A stretch of DNA of 64,000 bases from Epiperipatus broadwayi. Its lineage: Eukaryota > Onychophora > Udeonychophora > Euonychophora > Peripatidae. A model generated the notes under the pieces. That model searched no databases. It worked only from the letters and a program-made list of their open reading frames with translations, and had not been told where the DNA came from. The DNA lies in assembly GCA_028023455.1 (NCBI GenBank), contig JAQFVV010006208.1, positions 5,068,963 to 5,132,962 of the forward strand, given 5' to 3'. Positions 13,301-28,300 of this stretch are shown here, piece by piece (the first letter of the stretch is position 1; each line of letters opens with the position of its first letter). The translations under genes and the position numbers were made by a program.

Positions 13301-16300
13301 TTATTTATTTTCTTTAATTAACTAAGTTTAAAAATTATTTAATTAAACTGATTTTATCACAATTATCATTAAATAAGACATACTTTTTATTAACAAATTG
13401 TTTAAATAAAAATACACTTTTATTAACAGATAATTTAAATAATAATTTAGCATTAAAGATCTAAACTTGTTTTTAGATTCTAACTCTAATATTGACTTTT
13501 AACATACCAATAGTTAATATTAATGTGGTTTTAGTCTTAATGTTTTTAGAATTAACTTACTATCATTTCAGAATAATGATATCCCTAAAACTAAGCATTT
13601 TAAAATCATATACAATTAGTTGTGAGTTTAAAGCATTTACACAAATTATTAAAATAACTTTTAAAGCTATTAAGAATTGTGATCATTATTATAAATTGGC
13701 TCAAAGAATATATCAACATTTAAATATTAAGTAATAAGACAATTTGGGTTACAACAAAAATTAAACTACGAAAAAAAATTTTTTTTTAATACTAAGCAAC
13801 TATACAACTGGATATTTAGCTTTATGGAGAAAGCTAATGATCACAATATATATATGTAAACAAAACTTCGAAAATTATTCTTTTATAAGCATCCAGTGAA
13901 TATTGATCAGTTTTCAATAATATTATTAATGCATAATAATCATATAAAACACAATATATAATTTTAAGCCAGCAATACATAATGTTATAATGCTGTATTT
14001 TTTTTTATTCAGTCTCTTTCTAACATAGTTATATTTTCATTTGAACTTCGACTTAGAATGTATGAAAGAGAGGGGTTAGTTATTCACGTTTTTTTTTATG
14101 ATTTCTTTTCACAATGACTAAAATCTGCAAATGACATATAAGAATTTCTTCTACTGCTATATATACATAATATAATTAAATGTTATTACTTATTAAGTTT
14201 TTGTTGCAGTACCTTATGGGAAAAATAATAAATTAATCATCATCATCATTGTCAAGCATTATCAATACACTACAGGATGAAGGTCTCACCAAGTTCAATC
14301 CATCTTCTCCAATCTCTCTTCCCCATAAATCTCTGAACACTTTCTTATTCCATCAATACATCTCACATGTGGTCTTTTTCTGGGTCTTTTACAATCTCTT
14401 GGGATTAATATAAATACATATTGAAATAAAAACAAACTTTTAAATTGTCCATTGTAAGTCAATATTTATTTTTGTTTAATTTTTTTCTTTTAATAAGTTA
14501 CTTTTAAAAATGAATTAGTGATAGATTTTAAAAAATGTCTTATGAATTTGAAATGTTATTATCTGGTTCATGATGACTTTTATATCATATTTCCACCATA
14601 TTAAACTATGAAGGTAGTTGATATATGAATCATACTATTTTCTTACTTGATTATTTGCTTCTCAAACTGTGTTTTATTTGTTTTTAAAATTATAGAATTC
14701 CAAAATATGAAGAAGTAACAATTAAAGAAGAGAGCTGGCAGTTGAAAATTAAAACCGTTAAACCTGAAGAATACATTAAATTTGCCAAGGAAGAAGGCAT
14801 TGAGATCACTTCGGTGCTTCATTTTGCCAGAACCAAACTGAAAGAACAAGTTACAGAGAAGCAACTTCAGGAGATAGAGGTCAGTATATCCATTTTCTTA
14901 TATATATATAACATTTACTGAATATTTTTTTTAAATTTAAAAATACTATAAAATATTTACAAAAATGTACTTAGCCAAGATATAATATGTGCATGATACA
15001 AGTTTGAATATATTATAATTGTTATACTTTATATAAAACCAATGAAAAAAAGGGCCAAAATTGACATAATGTTATAGAATTTAAATATAGTGAAGCCACA
15101 AGCTATGTAAAAAAATATAAAATAACTTTAAAATTGATTCAATGATCAAATTATACTTTCATGTGTATAATAAAAACATTTTAATTCCTCCAAATACATT
15201 TACATGATCATTATTAATTTGTTAGAAAATGATACATCTTTCCTTGATTAAAGGAAGTGAATAAGAACGTTTATCATAAGATAAATAAAAATATACCATT
15301 ATAAAAATAAAATTAATAATACAAAAAAAAAACATTTACATTTTTTTTTTTTACAAATTTTTCATACAGTAGTGCCACCCAGTGTAAGCCATAGTAATCA
15401 ATGGATGCAAGAAGGTTTGATCATAAAATCCGTATCTAGTGCCTACTCATCCAATATCCCCCCCCAGACCAGTTTCTGGCTTGTGGCTTTCATGAATGAA
15501 GTGTCATGGTTTTGAAAGCACTGCACATAGATCTTAAGAGCTAATATAGCAGCTACCTTTTACCTTGTCAGTTAGCTGTAAAATTATGAGTCTAAAATGT
15601 AAATAGGAAATGGTGATTATGTGGTAATTAGTTGTTTAAATAATAAGTATTAATAGAATGAAATAGCTTATGAATAATTAACTATTGTACATTTTTGTTC
15701 TAGGTATCATTTACTCTTTTTCTGTCTTTATTATCAACATACTTTCTCATTTTTGGGACAGTCTTATTTTCAGTAACTTGTTCAGTCTTTCTCTTCTAGT
15801 TAGACAATCTTTTGAAAGTCGTTTGAAGACATTTAAGAGGATGGGTATAGTTTCTACTTAATCTTTGATTGATTTCTCATCTGAATATTTCTTTTTTAAA
15901 ATATAAAATTATATTTACTCTATCAAGTGTTTTTTCTAAGTCAATGAAATAAATATTAACATCTTTTTCATATAGCATTCAATTCTTACATGTTTGTCCC
16001 TCTGTTTTTTTCTAATTTTAAACATCATCAAACATAAACACATATAATTTATTGGAAATATATTTATTCAAGAATCTCAACAATATCTTTGCTACATATG
16101 AGGCTGTCATATTTGACCTTGTCTTTAGAATTGGACTATTCCAGATTCCTTGTCTGATTGGCTAGCACCCGGTTGCTATCCAATGGGGATAAATCCTTTG
16201 TTGGGGTTTGTACACATAATCCGAGTGTTTCCAGTAAAGTAGGGGATCTGCCAATAATAGTCAGCCTTTTTGGAGGCAAGGCAGAGAGCATTAACTTCTG

Positions 16301-19300
16301 TCAACCTGAATGACTGAATGTGCTCTCCAATAAACCCTCTGCCTTCAGCAAAGATATTTTATCTAGTCATTATCGCAATGTCCATGCAGTGATGCAGATG
16401 CACCTAGGGACTGGAAACTAGTATGTTCGCAGCTGACTCGAGGCAAACTGTCCTGCACAGCTGGAAGAGTCCGAACTAGAGCCCACTCGAAGCAAGCTGT
16501 ACTGCACAGTCAGAAGAGTCTTACTTGAACTCGCGAGGCAGGCTACTTGTATAGCGGGAAGTGAGTTCTCTGCCTTGCCTACAAAAAGGCTGACTATTAA
16601 TGGCAGATCCCATACCTTACTGGAAACACTTGGATTATGTGTGCGAACCCCAATGAAAGATTTATTCCCATTGGATAGCGACTGGGTGCTAGCTAATCAG
16701 GCAAGGAATCCGGAATAGTCCACTCCTATAGGCAAGGTCAGATATGACAGAGGTTAAACAAATTGTTTTAATATTTTCACATTTTGTTACATTAGAACTT
16801 ACTTTGTAGAATCATAACATTTGAAAGAACATATAATGGCTATTTTCCTACATCATAAATTGCATTACGAATAGCAATTATTTTTTCTCCTCTATACCTT
16901 ATTATGCATTAACATTTGTTTTATGACTGCACATCTGGATTTTTCATATAATATTAAATTAAATCTACATTCTCTTTTTTGGCAACATTTTTATCTCTCA
17001 TTATCTTTTTAATCTTTTATAGCTTTATCTATTGTGTATTTTATTATATAGTTAAGGTTTCTATCCATATTTTACCTTTTATAAAATTTCTTATTCTTTT
17101 TAAGTCTTCCCCCACTAAAGGAAAAAAAAAAAAAAAAAAAAAATCTTACTCACTACTTATATCTACTGTGTAAAGAAAAAATGTAGGAAGAAGAGCCTGG
17201 CCTTTTTTACAAATAAACAGAATTTTATATAACATTGAATATCATGATTACAAATAATCGCAAGTAAGAAATATATGATGGAAGAATTGAATAGCAGATA
17301 CTTAATAGATTAAAAGTATAAAGTGAATGAAAATTCTTTATTAATCTCTGATAAATATATTACAAGAGAAAATGAATGAAGCATGTAATAATAGATTTGA
17401 AGTAAATCATGATATTTAGATTAAAGAAGATTTTTAAAATTAAAATGCCTACGACTTTATTGCTCGGAAGTTCATAAGAAGTTCGAGTACCAGAATCGAT
17501 CCTGGGACCTCCCGATTCCAAATCGGACGCCACCAACTACACCAAACTGCACAATGGCTTTATTTCTTGGGAGTTCATAAGTAGTTTGAGTGCCAGACCC
17601 TCGAACACCAGATTTGATCTGGGACCTCTCGATCCCAAGTCAGATACCACCAACTACACCAAACCGCACAATGGCCTTATTGCTAGGGAGTTCATAAGTT
17701 TGAGCACCAAAACTGTGAGCCCAGAATCAATCCTGTAACCTCCCAATCCCCAAATCAGATACTCTACGAATGCAACGAACCATGAAAATAAATTGGATGT
17801 GGTTGATAGCTAAGCATAGAAAATATTGAACAGGTATGAAAAGATTAATGAATGATTTAATAGACACAAGAATGCAACCCTACATCATTTTTTAAATAAT
17901 AGTCTTTTATTGAAGTATTAGTTTGTTGCCGAAAGAAAACGAAATTTATAGCATTTATAAAAGCATCGTCTAATTGTCTTTAAATTTAGAAACTCTTCAA
18001 TTTTTATAGAAACTTTAATATTTATGAGTTTTATTTTATCTTGGCAAGTTTTCATGTTGGTTTGATTTATTTAATTGATCTCGTAGATAAAATGTTTGGG
18101 AAAAGATAGTTTGTCAGATATTGTGTTATTATTTCAAAATTACTTTAATAAACGTACTACATCACTGAAAATTGGGACTAACAAAAAAGATTTAAATACA
18201 AAATATATGGGTGGATATAACTAACAGTATCATTGAAATCATTGAAAAATTAAAAAGGAATATGGAAGTAGTCTGGAAATGTTTTTAAAAGGTATAATAA
18301 TTGAATAATTGATAAGGGCAAAAATCAGAAAAACATCTATGGATAAGAATCAAATTATACTGCCATTTAGTGACTACTGATTATTTAAATGTAGAATATA
18401 TCATGCTAGAAAGATATTTAAACCTCAACATGACTAAACCAAGGTAATTTAATCTTAGTTTGAATTCTTACTTTTATATGGAAATACAATTTATCCCAAC
18501 AACTTTTAACACTTTTTAGCAAAAGGCTTTTGTTGTACATATTTACATACACCTTACATTTCGACTGTCCTGCAGTCTTCTTCAGAACCAGTTTACTTTA
18601 ATCTTTTAAACTTGACCTTAGTCATAAGTGTTGCTTGACTTAGCAGACGTGATGGATCTGGGCATGTTTTTAAGTCATTATTGTATCAGATATTTTTTAA
18701 ATATTAATTTGATTAAAATTTTTCATTACAGCAGATATATATTCATGATATAGTAGTAGCCAGTCACTTTGCCTTTCCCATAAGCTACGTTTAAATATGG
18801 GTTGAATAAAACATAAAAAAAAATTTATAATTCAAATCAATCTTAGGAATTTCTTAGAAGCTGATTCATAACAAATTCAAATATCAATCAAATATTCTAG
18901 TTATTTCTGAAGGATAAAACAAGAATGAGGACCACCCAAAAATTTCCACCCAATAATTTATAAATGTGGTAATGCCTTTTTTTTTGACTATTTTATTATG
19001 GAAAGCTATTGGAAAGGTCTTTGCCCTGACGTTGGTTATAATAGATGAGTATTGTTAGGTAATAAACATAATATATATTCCCGCATTTCTTTAAATAAAT
19101 CTGGTTTACGAATAAAAGATGTACATGTTCTTTTTAAGTTTGAAATGTTAAAAAAAGAAAAACTTATTTTTTTAAAAATGAAAGTTTATTAAAATGAATT
19201 CACATATATATACAATTTAATCACACCTTATTTTTTTTTGTACTGAAGACGGCTTTTACCTATGTTGAACCCGACAAGCCAATTGAACGCAAGATACAAA

Positions 19301-22300
19301 TTGAAGAAGTTAAAAGTCATATTAAGAAACCGAAAAAACCCGAAGTTAAACCTGAATTAAAATATGAAACTGAATCAGTTGAAACAACCATTAAGGTATT
19401 TTGGTGATGTTAATTCTAAGTGAAAGTATTTTAAATGTCAATGTATTTGTTGTTGTTATCAGCACTGTCTTCATTACTTCCCTTTTTATTTTGATAAACA
19501 ATATTTTGCTGAATTTTTTATAATTCATGCACACATTAATATATATACAGTATTAATTAATTAAACACCACTTAAATGTGCAATGTATATTAACGGTATT
19601 AATGTTATTTAACTTAACCCTCTGCAGAAATTTCCTACGTTATATATAGCAATGTTCCGATGAAAAATTAATTAGTCTCTTGTACGATATATGTTTCTGC
19701 TAATCGTGTGTATGTGTGTCAATTTTTCCTCCCTCACACTTTCCTATGTGTAATGATGGACATGAAAATTTTCATATAGAGGACATTTCCTAAAAAGAAT
19801 CTATATTACTTCATTGTGGTTAAATATGATGGAGCAAGCTTCATCATAACATATAGTTGCAACAGTATATACAAATGGAAATTAAAAATAAAAATTGTTA
19901 TCGTTTACCTATGAAATTCTAATTTGTTTACCATATAAGAATTAAAGATAAGCTGTTTATATATTTTTAGTATAAATCAGTTTATATATATTTATATATG
20001 CATATATGTAAATATGCATAAGAATAGATTTGGCCATTAAACTTATCTTCACTTATGTATGTTTTCTTTAAAACGTATATAATTTAGTTTATTAAACTTT
20101 TTATTTATTATTCAATCATATCTACATATAAATATAATATATATATATACTTAAATACGAATGTCTTTATGCACATATGTGTATTTATATATAGATGTGT
20201 ATGTGTTTACAATAAAAATTTCAAACTAATAAATTTACGATTAATTTTCATCCGTCAATTTAAACGAAATATACTAAAGATCAATGTATTTCAGAAATAA
20301 TACGTATATCTGTAAGTAATGTTGGCTTTATTGAACCTTTATCAGATTTATTACCAAAATCACACTTTTCTTTATTTTTGCCGTAATATCCTATAAATAC
20401 AATTTATCCAAACCACTTCAAACACTTTTTAGCAAAACTCTATTTGTACATATACATAAACCTACGTTTTGACTGACCTGTAGTCTTCCTCAGAGCAAGT
20501 TTATTTTGATCTTCTAAAAAAAAATAAAAAATAAAAAAACTTGCTCTGAAGAAGACTGCAAATCAGGCAAAACGTAGGTGTATGTATATGTACAAATAAA
20601 GAGTTTTGCTAAAAAGTGTTTGAAGCAGTTTGGATAAATTGTATCAAATTTGTTATTATGGTTTTGATGGTAATTAAGCATATTGTCATTGTGTTTAGTA
20701 ACCTGGTAAATTTAATTTCATCAACATGTCGTGGCCTCTGACCATTGTTTATTCTTTGATTTCTTCATATTCAAAATATTATAAAGCCAAAATATCAAGA
20801 ATATTTTCTTGATATTTTGAATTTATATAGTTTTAATTAATACAATCATAATCATTATAAACATTACATTTGGTAGGATGTGGTAACTAAAGTAGTACCA
20901 GTCATCGCAGAAGAAATGGTTACAGAAGGTATCATACAAGTACCAAAAGTGAGTAGGACATACTTTTTTTATATCTTCTAATATTAATATTACATATAGA
21001 TATAAAATGTTAAGTAAAAATATTAAATGGTAAAAATTTTATATTTCTTTTGTAATATTTGAAATACAGGCATTCTTCATATACCTGGAGCTTAATTGTA
21101 AATATAGGGGATTTGAACACAGACTTTCAAGTACCCCTCAATCATCCACACTATCTCATACCACTGATACACATGACCACACACATGTAGAAAAAATAAA
21201 TATATAAATAATCACCAATGTATGCATTTTGTGCTGAACCAGCACTCATCAGTTGGTCCAGATCATCATTTCATACCCATATATATAATCAGTGGGCAGT
21301 TTATATTAAGATAGCAAATCTTCATACTTTAATGGACAGGCTTCAATCTACTGCAACCTCCAACTCTTCAGCCATCCATACCATTGAAAATCTGAAGATG
21401 GAAAGTCCAAATCACATACTGATGCCAATATTATTGTTATGCCCATGTTGACTTCAAGTTACTCTGACCCCTCATTATAGGACCTTATCCATGTAAATAC
21501 ATAGAAGAGGGATGGGCAGGATGCAGGCTTAATGTGTAATATTTGAAATACATCTAAATATGCTAGAAAAAAAGATTTAAATATCACTTTAAAAATTATA
21601 TTTATGTATATGCCTTAAGATTTTTGTAAGAATTAATTAAATTATGTTGCTTTGTAACACACGTGTTGATTCAGAGATAGCAGTAGAAGCAGCTCGAAGA
21701 GAGAATCAGTTACCAGTCTTTTCACTGGTACACACTGTGAATTAATGGAAATTTGCCATGGATTTAATATCTGAGGACCCTTATTAGGTTTTTTTTTATC
21801 GTAATAATCAAAAGTATCAAAAATATTTAACTGTCATACCATAATGAGCTTTTTTTTAAATATACAGTATGTACATAAGCAATTTAATGTTCTAACTAAT
21901 GTTAAACTGCGTAAAGACACATTATATCAAGTTTAAACCCGATAACAGTTTACGCTCGGAAAAGTATACTTGCATTACACTATTTTATTTATGTATAGTG
22001 ACAGAAGTTGATCTGGGATATTTATATTGAATAGACTCATGATATTTTCAGATGCATTAGTTAATTTATTATATACATATATTTAATAAATTTTACAATC
22101 GCTGTGTTTTAGATTTAATAAACTATAGAAAGTAATCATCCTTAATCACAAGCATCATTAAACAGAGGTGTTCAATCTGCAAGGATATTCTCGCCCCAGA
22201 CACAAGATAGAGACTTCTTAATTCCCAAACTCAAATGTAATTATATGAGCCAATCTTAAGTGTCTAGAAGTGAAAGTGTAAATTTATAAATCATGTACTT

Positions 22301-25300
22301 TAAATCCATTTCTTATTTTTAATATTTTTATTAGCACTTCTAAAATTCTTAAATTTACTTTGGGCCAATATTAAACGATGTTAAATTATGTAATATTTAA
22401 TAAATTTTACAACCACTGCATTTTAGATTGTAATAACTATAGAAAATAATCATCCTTTCTCACAAGCACTGTTAAACAGAGATGTTCAATCTGCAAAGAT
22501 ACTCTCGCCTCAGACACAAGATAGAGACTTTAAGGCCATCTTACTTTGGGCCTATATTAAACGATGTTAAATTATATAATATTTAATACATTTTACATAA
22601 TCATCCTTTCTCACAAGAGTCGTTAAACAAAGGTGTTCAATCTGCAAGGATACTGTCACCTCAGACACAACATAGAGACTTTAAGGAAATAAGAGTGGCT
22701 GTCTTAATTCCCAAATTCAAATGTAATTATCTGAGCCAATCTTAAGTGTCTAGAAGTGAAAGCGTAAATTTATAAATTATTCACTTTAAATCCATTTCTT
22801 ATTTTTAATATTCTTTTTAGCACTTCTAAAATTCTTAAATTTACTTTGGGCCTATATTAAATGATGTTAAATTATATAATATTTAATACATTTTACAAGT
22901 GCTGTGTTTTAGATTGTAATAAACTATAGAAAATAATCATCCTTTCTCACAAGAGTCGTTAAACAAAGGTGTTCAATCTGCAAGGATACTGTCACCTCAG
23001 ATGCAACATAGAGACTTTAAAGAAATAAGAGTGGCTGTCTTAATTCCCAAATTCAAATGTAATTGTGTCTAGAAGTGAAAGCGTAAATTTATAAATCATT
23101 CACTTTAAATCCATTTCTTATTTTTAATATTCTTTTTAGCACTTCTAAAATTCTTAAATTTACTTTGGGCCTATATTAAATGATGTTAAATTATGTAATA
23201 TTTTAATACATTTTACAAGTGCTGTGTTTTAGATTGTAATAAACTATAGAAAGTGATCATCCTTCATCACAAGTGACGTTAAACAGGTGTTCAATCTGCA
23301 AGGATACACCAGTATGCTAAAAATAAAAGATTTACATGTGATTAGGTAAATAATATTCAGCTTCATAGAGTTTTTTATAGAATAAGATCAAAGAGTCAGT
23401 AGAAGATAATCTAAATTATAAATATAGCATCACCAGAAATTAATTATTAATACTCATTCTTTACGACTGGATTCTAAAGAGATATACTATAAAATATTAG
23501 GCAAATGTAATCAAGCCATTACCAATCATGAAGTATAATATTAGAAAAGAGCAATCATTGAATATTTTTTGCTCCATACATATACACAAGTGCTAAAGCA
23601 ACAATAAAAATAAAGTTATATCAAAAAATGCTGGAATCGGTATTTCCATGCTAATCATCATCAATGTTTTGGGTTGTCAGATATCATCAATATTACTGAC
23701 TATCAATAAACAAAGTGTTATTATCACAAAAACTATGTATACATAAATTAAAATGAAGTGACTTTAAAGAGAATTTTCATTAACTTAGCGTCATTTATAT
23801 AATTCTAAAAGAGAATATCTTATGTCATTTGTTCAGAGCTAATTTTGGCATTGAAAGGACCTCAGTGAATATGAATAAGAGACAATACATAATACTTTAC
23901 TATCTGAAGATACTCAAAGCCCTTGTTGATGCCAATATTATTGTCATACCCATGTTAATCTTAAGTCAATCTGATCCTCACACATAGGATCTTAGCATGT
24001 CCATTTAATTATACAGAAGAAGGATGAGCAGAATACACATATTCGGCCTGTATTCTCCCTATCCCTCTTCTATATAATTAAATGGACCTATTAAGGTCCT
24101 ATGTGTGAGGAGTCAGGTTGACATTGGTGTCAACAAAGGCTTTGAATATTTCATCCTCGGATTTTCAATGAAATGGATGGCTGATGAATTGGAGAGTCGA
24201 GAAGATTAAAGCCTGTCCATTAAAGTTTGAAGATTTTCTGTCTTAATATAAAATGAGCACTGATTGTATATGTGTGAGTGAGATGATGATCTGGATCAAC
24301 TGATGAGTGATGGTTCAGCATGAAACACGCATATTGGAGATCATTTATCTTTTTCACATGTAAGTGGTCATATGAATCAGTTGTAGGAGAACTGAATGGA
24401 ATTATGGGAATTACAAAATGATATCTCATTTTGATTATTCAATGTTATATCATTATATAGTTGATAACGACTAAAAGGAATATAGTCAAAAGTACTTCTA
24501 ATTGAATAATTTAAATTTATTTATTCGTAGAAAAAAGTATTACATTCAATAAATATGTTTATTATATCTTTACATCTTCTAGTAAGATAATTAATGTTTA
24601 TTTTTTTATGTTAATTCTTAAAATTTCTACATTACTGCCATGTCTATCTGATAGAGAATGCACTACCACGATTGCAACTACACATATAATATGCTTCCAC
24701 AAGTGTGTTAATAATGACTAATGGTCAATTTTAAAGTAAAGTTTAATTATACGATCCCTTAATGTTTAGCTATTTACATATATATACAATTATTACATCA
24801 ATGGGCCTGAAGGCATAATAATAAAGATCAATACGAACTTTAAGAAATCCTAGCTGACTCTTATAACATTCAGAGGCCAGTTCCCCACACTTGAAGTCAC
24901 TGTGGAAAAGGAAATATTCTGCTCGAATATATATCAATTAAACTATAACTTTTAATTTCTACTTAACAAGAATGTATCTTTAAAAGTTCTTAAATATTTT
25001 TACTTGTAACTTTTTTCTGTCTAAAAGTTTCTACACATATGTTTGTGTATGTAAGAAAATATAAACATACACATAAAGAAAATATAAACATACGCATACA
25101 TAACATTACTTCCCCAGGTTCAGAGATGAGTTTTTAATTTCTGAACTTAATACGAGTCATTAGAAAATGTGGTTTTTTTTTTTAACTTTCTTTTCATCTG
25201 CTGATGTGCATTTTGTTTTAACTCTCTAGGTGTATACTCCAGAGATATAGTTGGTTGAGTATCATCATAATTATTTCTATATTTCCTCAGGTTTGATCTA

Positions 25301-28300
25301 ATATCTGGCCACCAGACATGACTAAGCTCTAGAGCTACTGCCTGCCCTTGACTGAAATTAGCATACGATCACCTTTCATATTGCAGCCTTTACATACCGA
25401 GAGTTGTTTCTGGGCATTCCATAAACCTTTGTGAAGGAAATTGGGACATTGATTCGGCCAGCCTTCACAAATCTGCCTCATAATCCATTGGTAGCCACTG
25501 TCTTCAGCTGTCTTAACGTGCTACCACTTTGTTTTTTATTCTTGCTTTAAGTACGTCTTTGTAATTCATTTGTTTCTTTTTCTGATCTCTTTGGATCTTC
25601 TCTGACCCACTTTCATTACCCATTGGCTGCGGGAATGGTTTTTTCTCTTTGAGTAACTTTATTTTACCCAAACTAATCTTGACCCCCTTGGAAATTTTTT
25701 TTCTCTTGAGGCTATATATTTTTTTAGTTAATGTTATTTTGATTCCCGTCTTGCTGAACCAATTGTGACCTAATATAAGGTTGATGGGGGCATGTACTAG
25801 GTATAGTGGTAGTACAATAATTTTGCCTTGACTTTCACATATTGGCACTTGAATAACTCCCTTTATTCTAATGGCCTTGCCATTTATATCTCATGCCTTA
25901 AGACCAGTTTTTTCTATAATGGATTTTTTCTTAATCTTGGAAGTGACGATGTACCAATCATGGACTGACATCAATGATATACCACTGCCACTGTCAACTT
26001 CCATGGAGATCAGTTGATCACATATTTTAATTTTGATCATTATACTATCCTTCTCAGTTGTTGCCATATTTTTAATATTAGTCAAGTGCTTTTCTCGATC
26101 CTTTGTTTTATGATTACTGCTGTTAGTATCATTTCTGTCTACACTGAACTCTTTTTTGCATATTTATTCCAAGTGCCCTCTTTTCTTACACTTATTATAG
26201 CACTCTCTTTTGTAATAGCAATTGCTGGCTTTATGGCCCTTTTTTCCACAGCAGAAACATATAAACTCGGTTTCGCTGTTAGCCATATATTCATTACCAT
26301 ATGACCATTCTTTGCTTACTGTTTTACAAACATCAGCTTGCGATTTTTCTGTTATCTTTGAATTCTGCAAATTTACAAGATTGTTCAATCATGAGTTCAT
26401 AAGCTATTCCACATTTTATAGCTTCGATATAATCTAAATCGATCACGGCCAACAGTTGTTGCTGTAAATTATCATTGCACATGCCAGTAAGCAGTTGTTC
26501 CAGCAGGGCTTTGTTTAGGAACAATCCATAGACACAGTTCTTTGCTAAGTTATGCAGATCAATGTCATAATCTTTAATACTCTCATCCCAACATTGGTTC
26601 CTGGCATAAAATTGCAATCTGTTTATGTGCCTTGAAGATTGGGGGTTAAAATAATTTGCTAAACATTCTTTAACATGATCATATGCACAATCTTCCAGAG
26701 TCAACAGTTCTCTGAGCCTTTTGGCTATCTCAATAACTCCTTTATCAACGAAACCCAATAATTACACAATCTTGTACTTATCATCTTTAACCTTATTGAT
26801 AAATAAGTATTTCTCTACATGTTGAATGTACAGGGGCCAACTACTTGGCTCGCTGACATCATATTCCTTGATTGCTACTTGCATTGTTTTGATTTTTATC
26901 TGATTTAACTTTTAATAACTTAATGGTCCGACTGTGCCAATTGCTATGTCTGTCTGATAGAGAATCACTACCACAAGTTCAACTACACATATAACACACT
27001 TCCACGAGTGTATTAATATTGACTAATGGTTAATTTTAAAGTAAACTTTTATTATACAATCTCCTAACGTTAACTATTTACATATATATATATTACATAT
27101 ATATATATTATATATATATATTACATCAATCGACCCAAAGGCATAATAAATAATAAATATGAATACAACTTTTAAGAAATCCTAGCTGACCCTTATAACA
27201 TTCAGAGGCCAGTTCCCCTCACTTGAAGTCACTGTGGAAAGGGAAACATTCTGCTCGAATGTAGACATAGCAATTACAAAGAATGATATTAAAGAAGATT
27301 TGAACCCAGACTTTCAAGCTCCCTACATTCATTTACTCTATCCAATATAACCAATACATATGCCACATACATGTGAAAATAATAAATTGATCAATATACA
27401 TATTTTATGCTGAACCAGCACTCATCACTTTGTCCGGATCATCTCCCCTGTATATTTATAATCAATGTTCAGTTTATATTAAAATTACAAATCTACACAC
27501 TTTAATGGACAGGCCCCAATTTTCTCCACTCTCCAACTCTTCAGCAATCATTGAAAATCTGTTGAAAGAAATATTCAAAGCCCTTGATGATGCAGTATAA
27601 TAATTATAGCTATGATGACCTTGAGAATGCATAGCAATTGAAGGGAAAACTTTCTGACATTAAAGATTTTAATACCATGCACTTGGGTCATTGTTTAATT
27701 TATTTTTTCAAATATAAATAATTATATGTAATGAATTTCAATAGTAACATATTTATAAATTAGCATTAGCTGGCTATCTGATAGCAAAATAGTTTCAAAG
27801 TTTAATCACTTGGATTTAAACCTACATCTTAAACAGAATGTATAGATATGACATATACATTCTGCTTAAGATCTGCATTTGAATCCAAGTGAGTAAATGT
27901 GGAAAATATTTTTCTATCAGATCTCGTGCCAACTTACCTAACAATTTAATGGTCAGTAAATGGGTGTTATCTAGTCATAGCTAGAGAGTAAAACAAGGAT
28001 GAATAGGTACTCAAATCCTCATCATTCAACAGTTGGCAAACCTGGAGGTTACTTACTTCTTCACCGGTTTATGTGAATAGTTGTTAGAGAATTGCTCTGC
28101 AGTGAGAAATTTAAGGGCCATTTTACTTATATGATATAAACTTATTAGTTTGTTGAATTGCAGTATATATGACAGATTTAAGTTAATAATGGTCTTGCAT
28201 AAAAAATTCCATAGAATCTTCTTATCTTCTTACAATAGCTTGTTTTAAGCTTATTCAAAGTGTTACTTTCAAATAGATGGTTTTGATAGTAATTAGTGTG

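Larger units (their letters stand above)
24636..27272 (-). mobile_element. LTR retrotransposon (Ty3/gypsy-like), internally deleted
   Basis: Two direct LTRs flank gag and protease frames on the minus strand. The flanking ATTAC (24631-24635 and 27273-27277) is a 5-bp target duplication. The complete LTR has 10-bp ends TGCTATGTCT and AGACATAGCA. Reverse transcriptase and RNase H are missing: protease is followed closely by sequence like the region just before integrase. The coding part has stops and frameshifts, so the element is dead. It lies in the B2-C2 intron of the titin-like gene, opposite to it. Confidence 0.88.

Noticed and set aside
22070-23310. CRISPR-like array
   Set aside because: Units are about 317 bp without short repeats and unique spacers; a eukaryotic satellite-like repeat explains it.
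27080-27125. TA repeat as a promoter
   Set aside because: It is a microsatellite inside an LTR, shorter in the partner LTR, and such TA runs are everywhere in the window.
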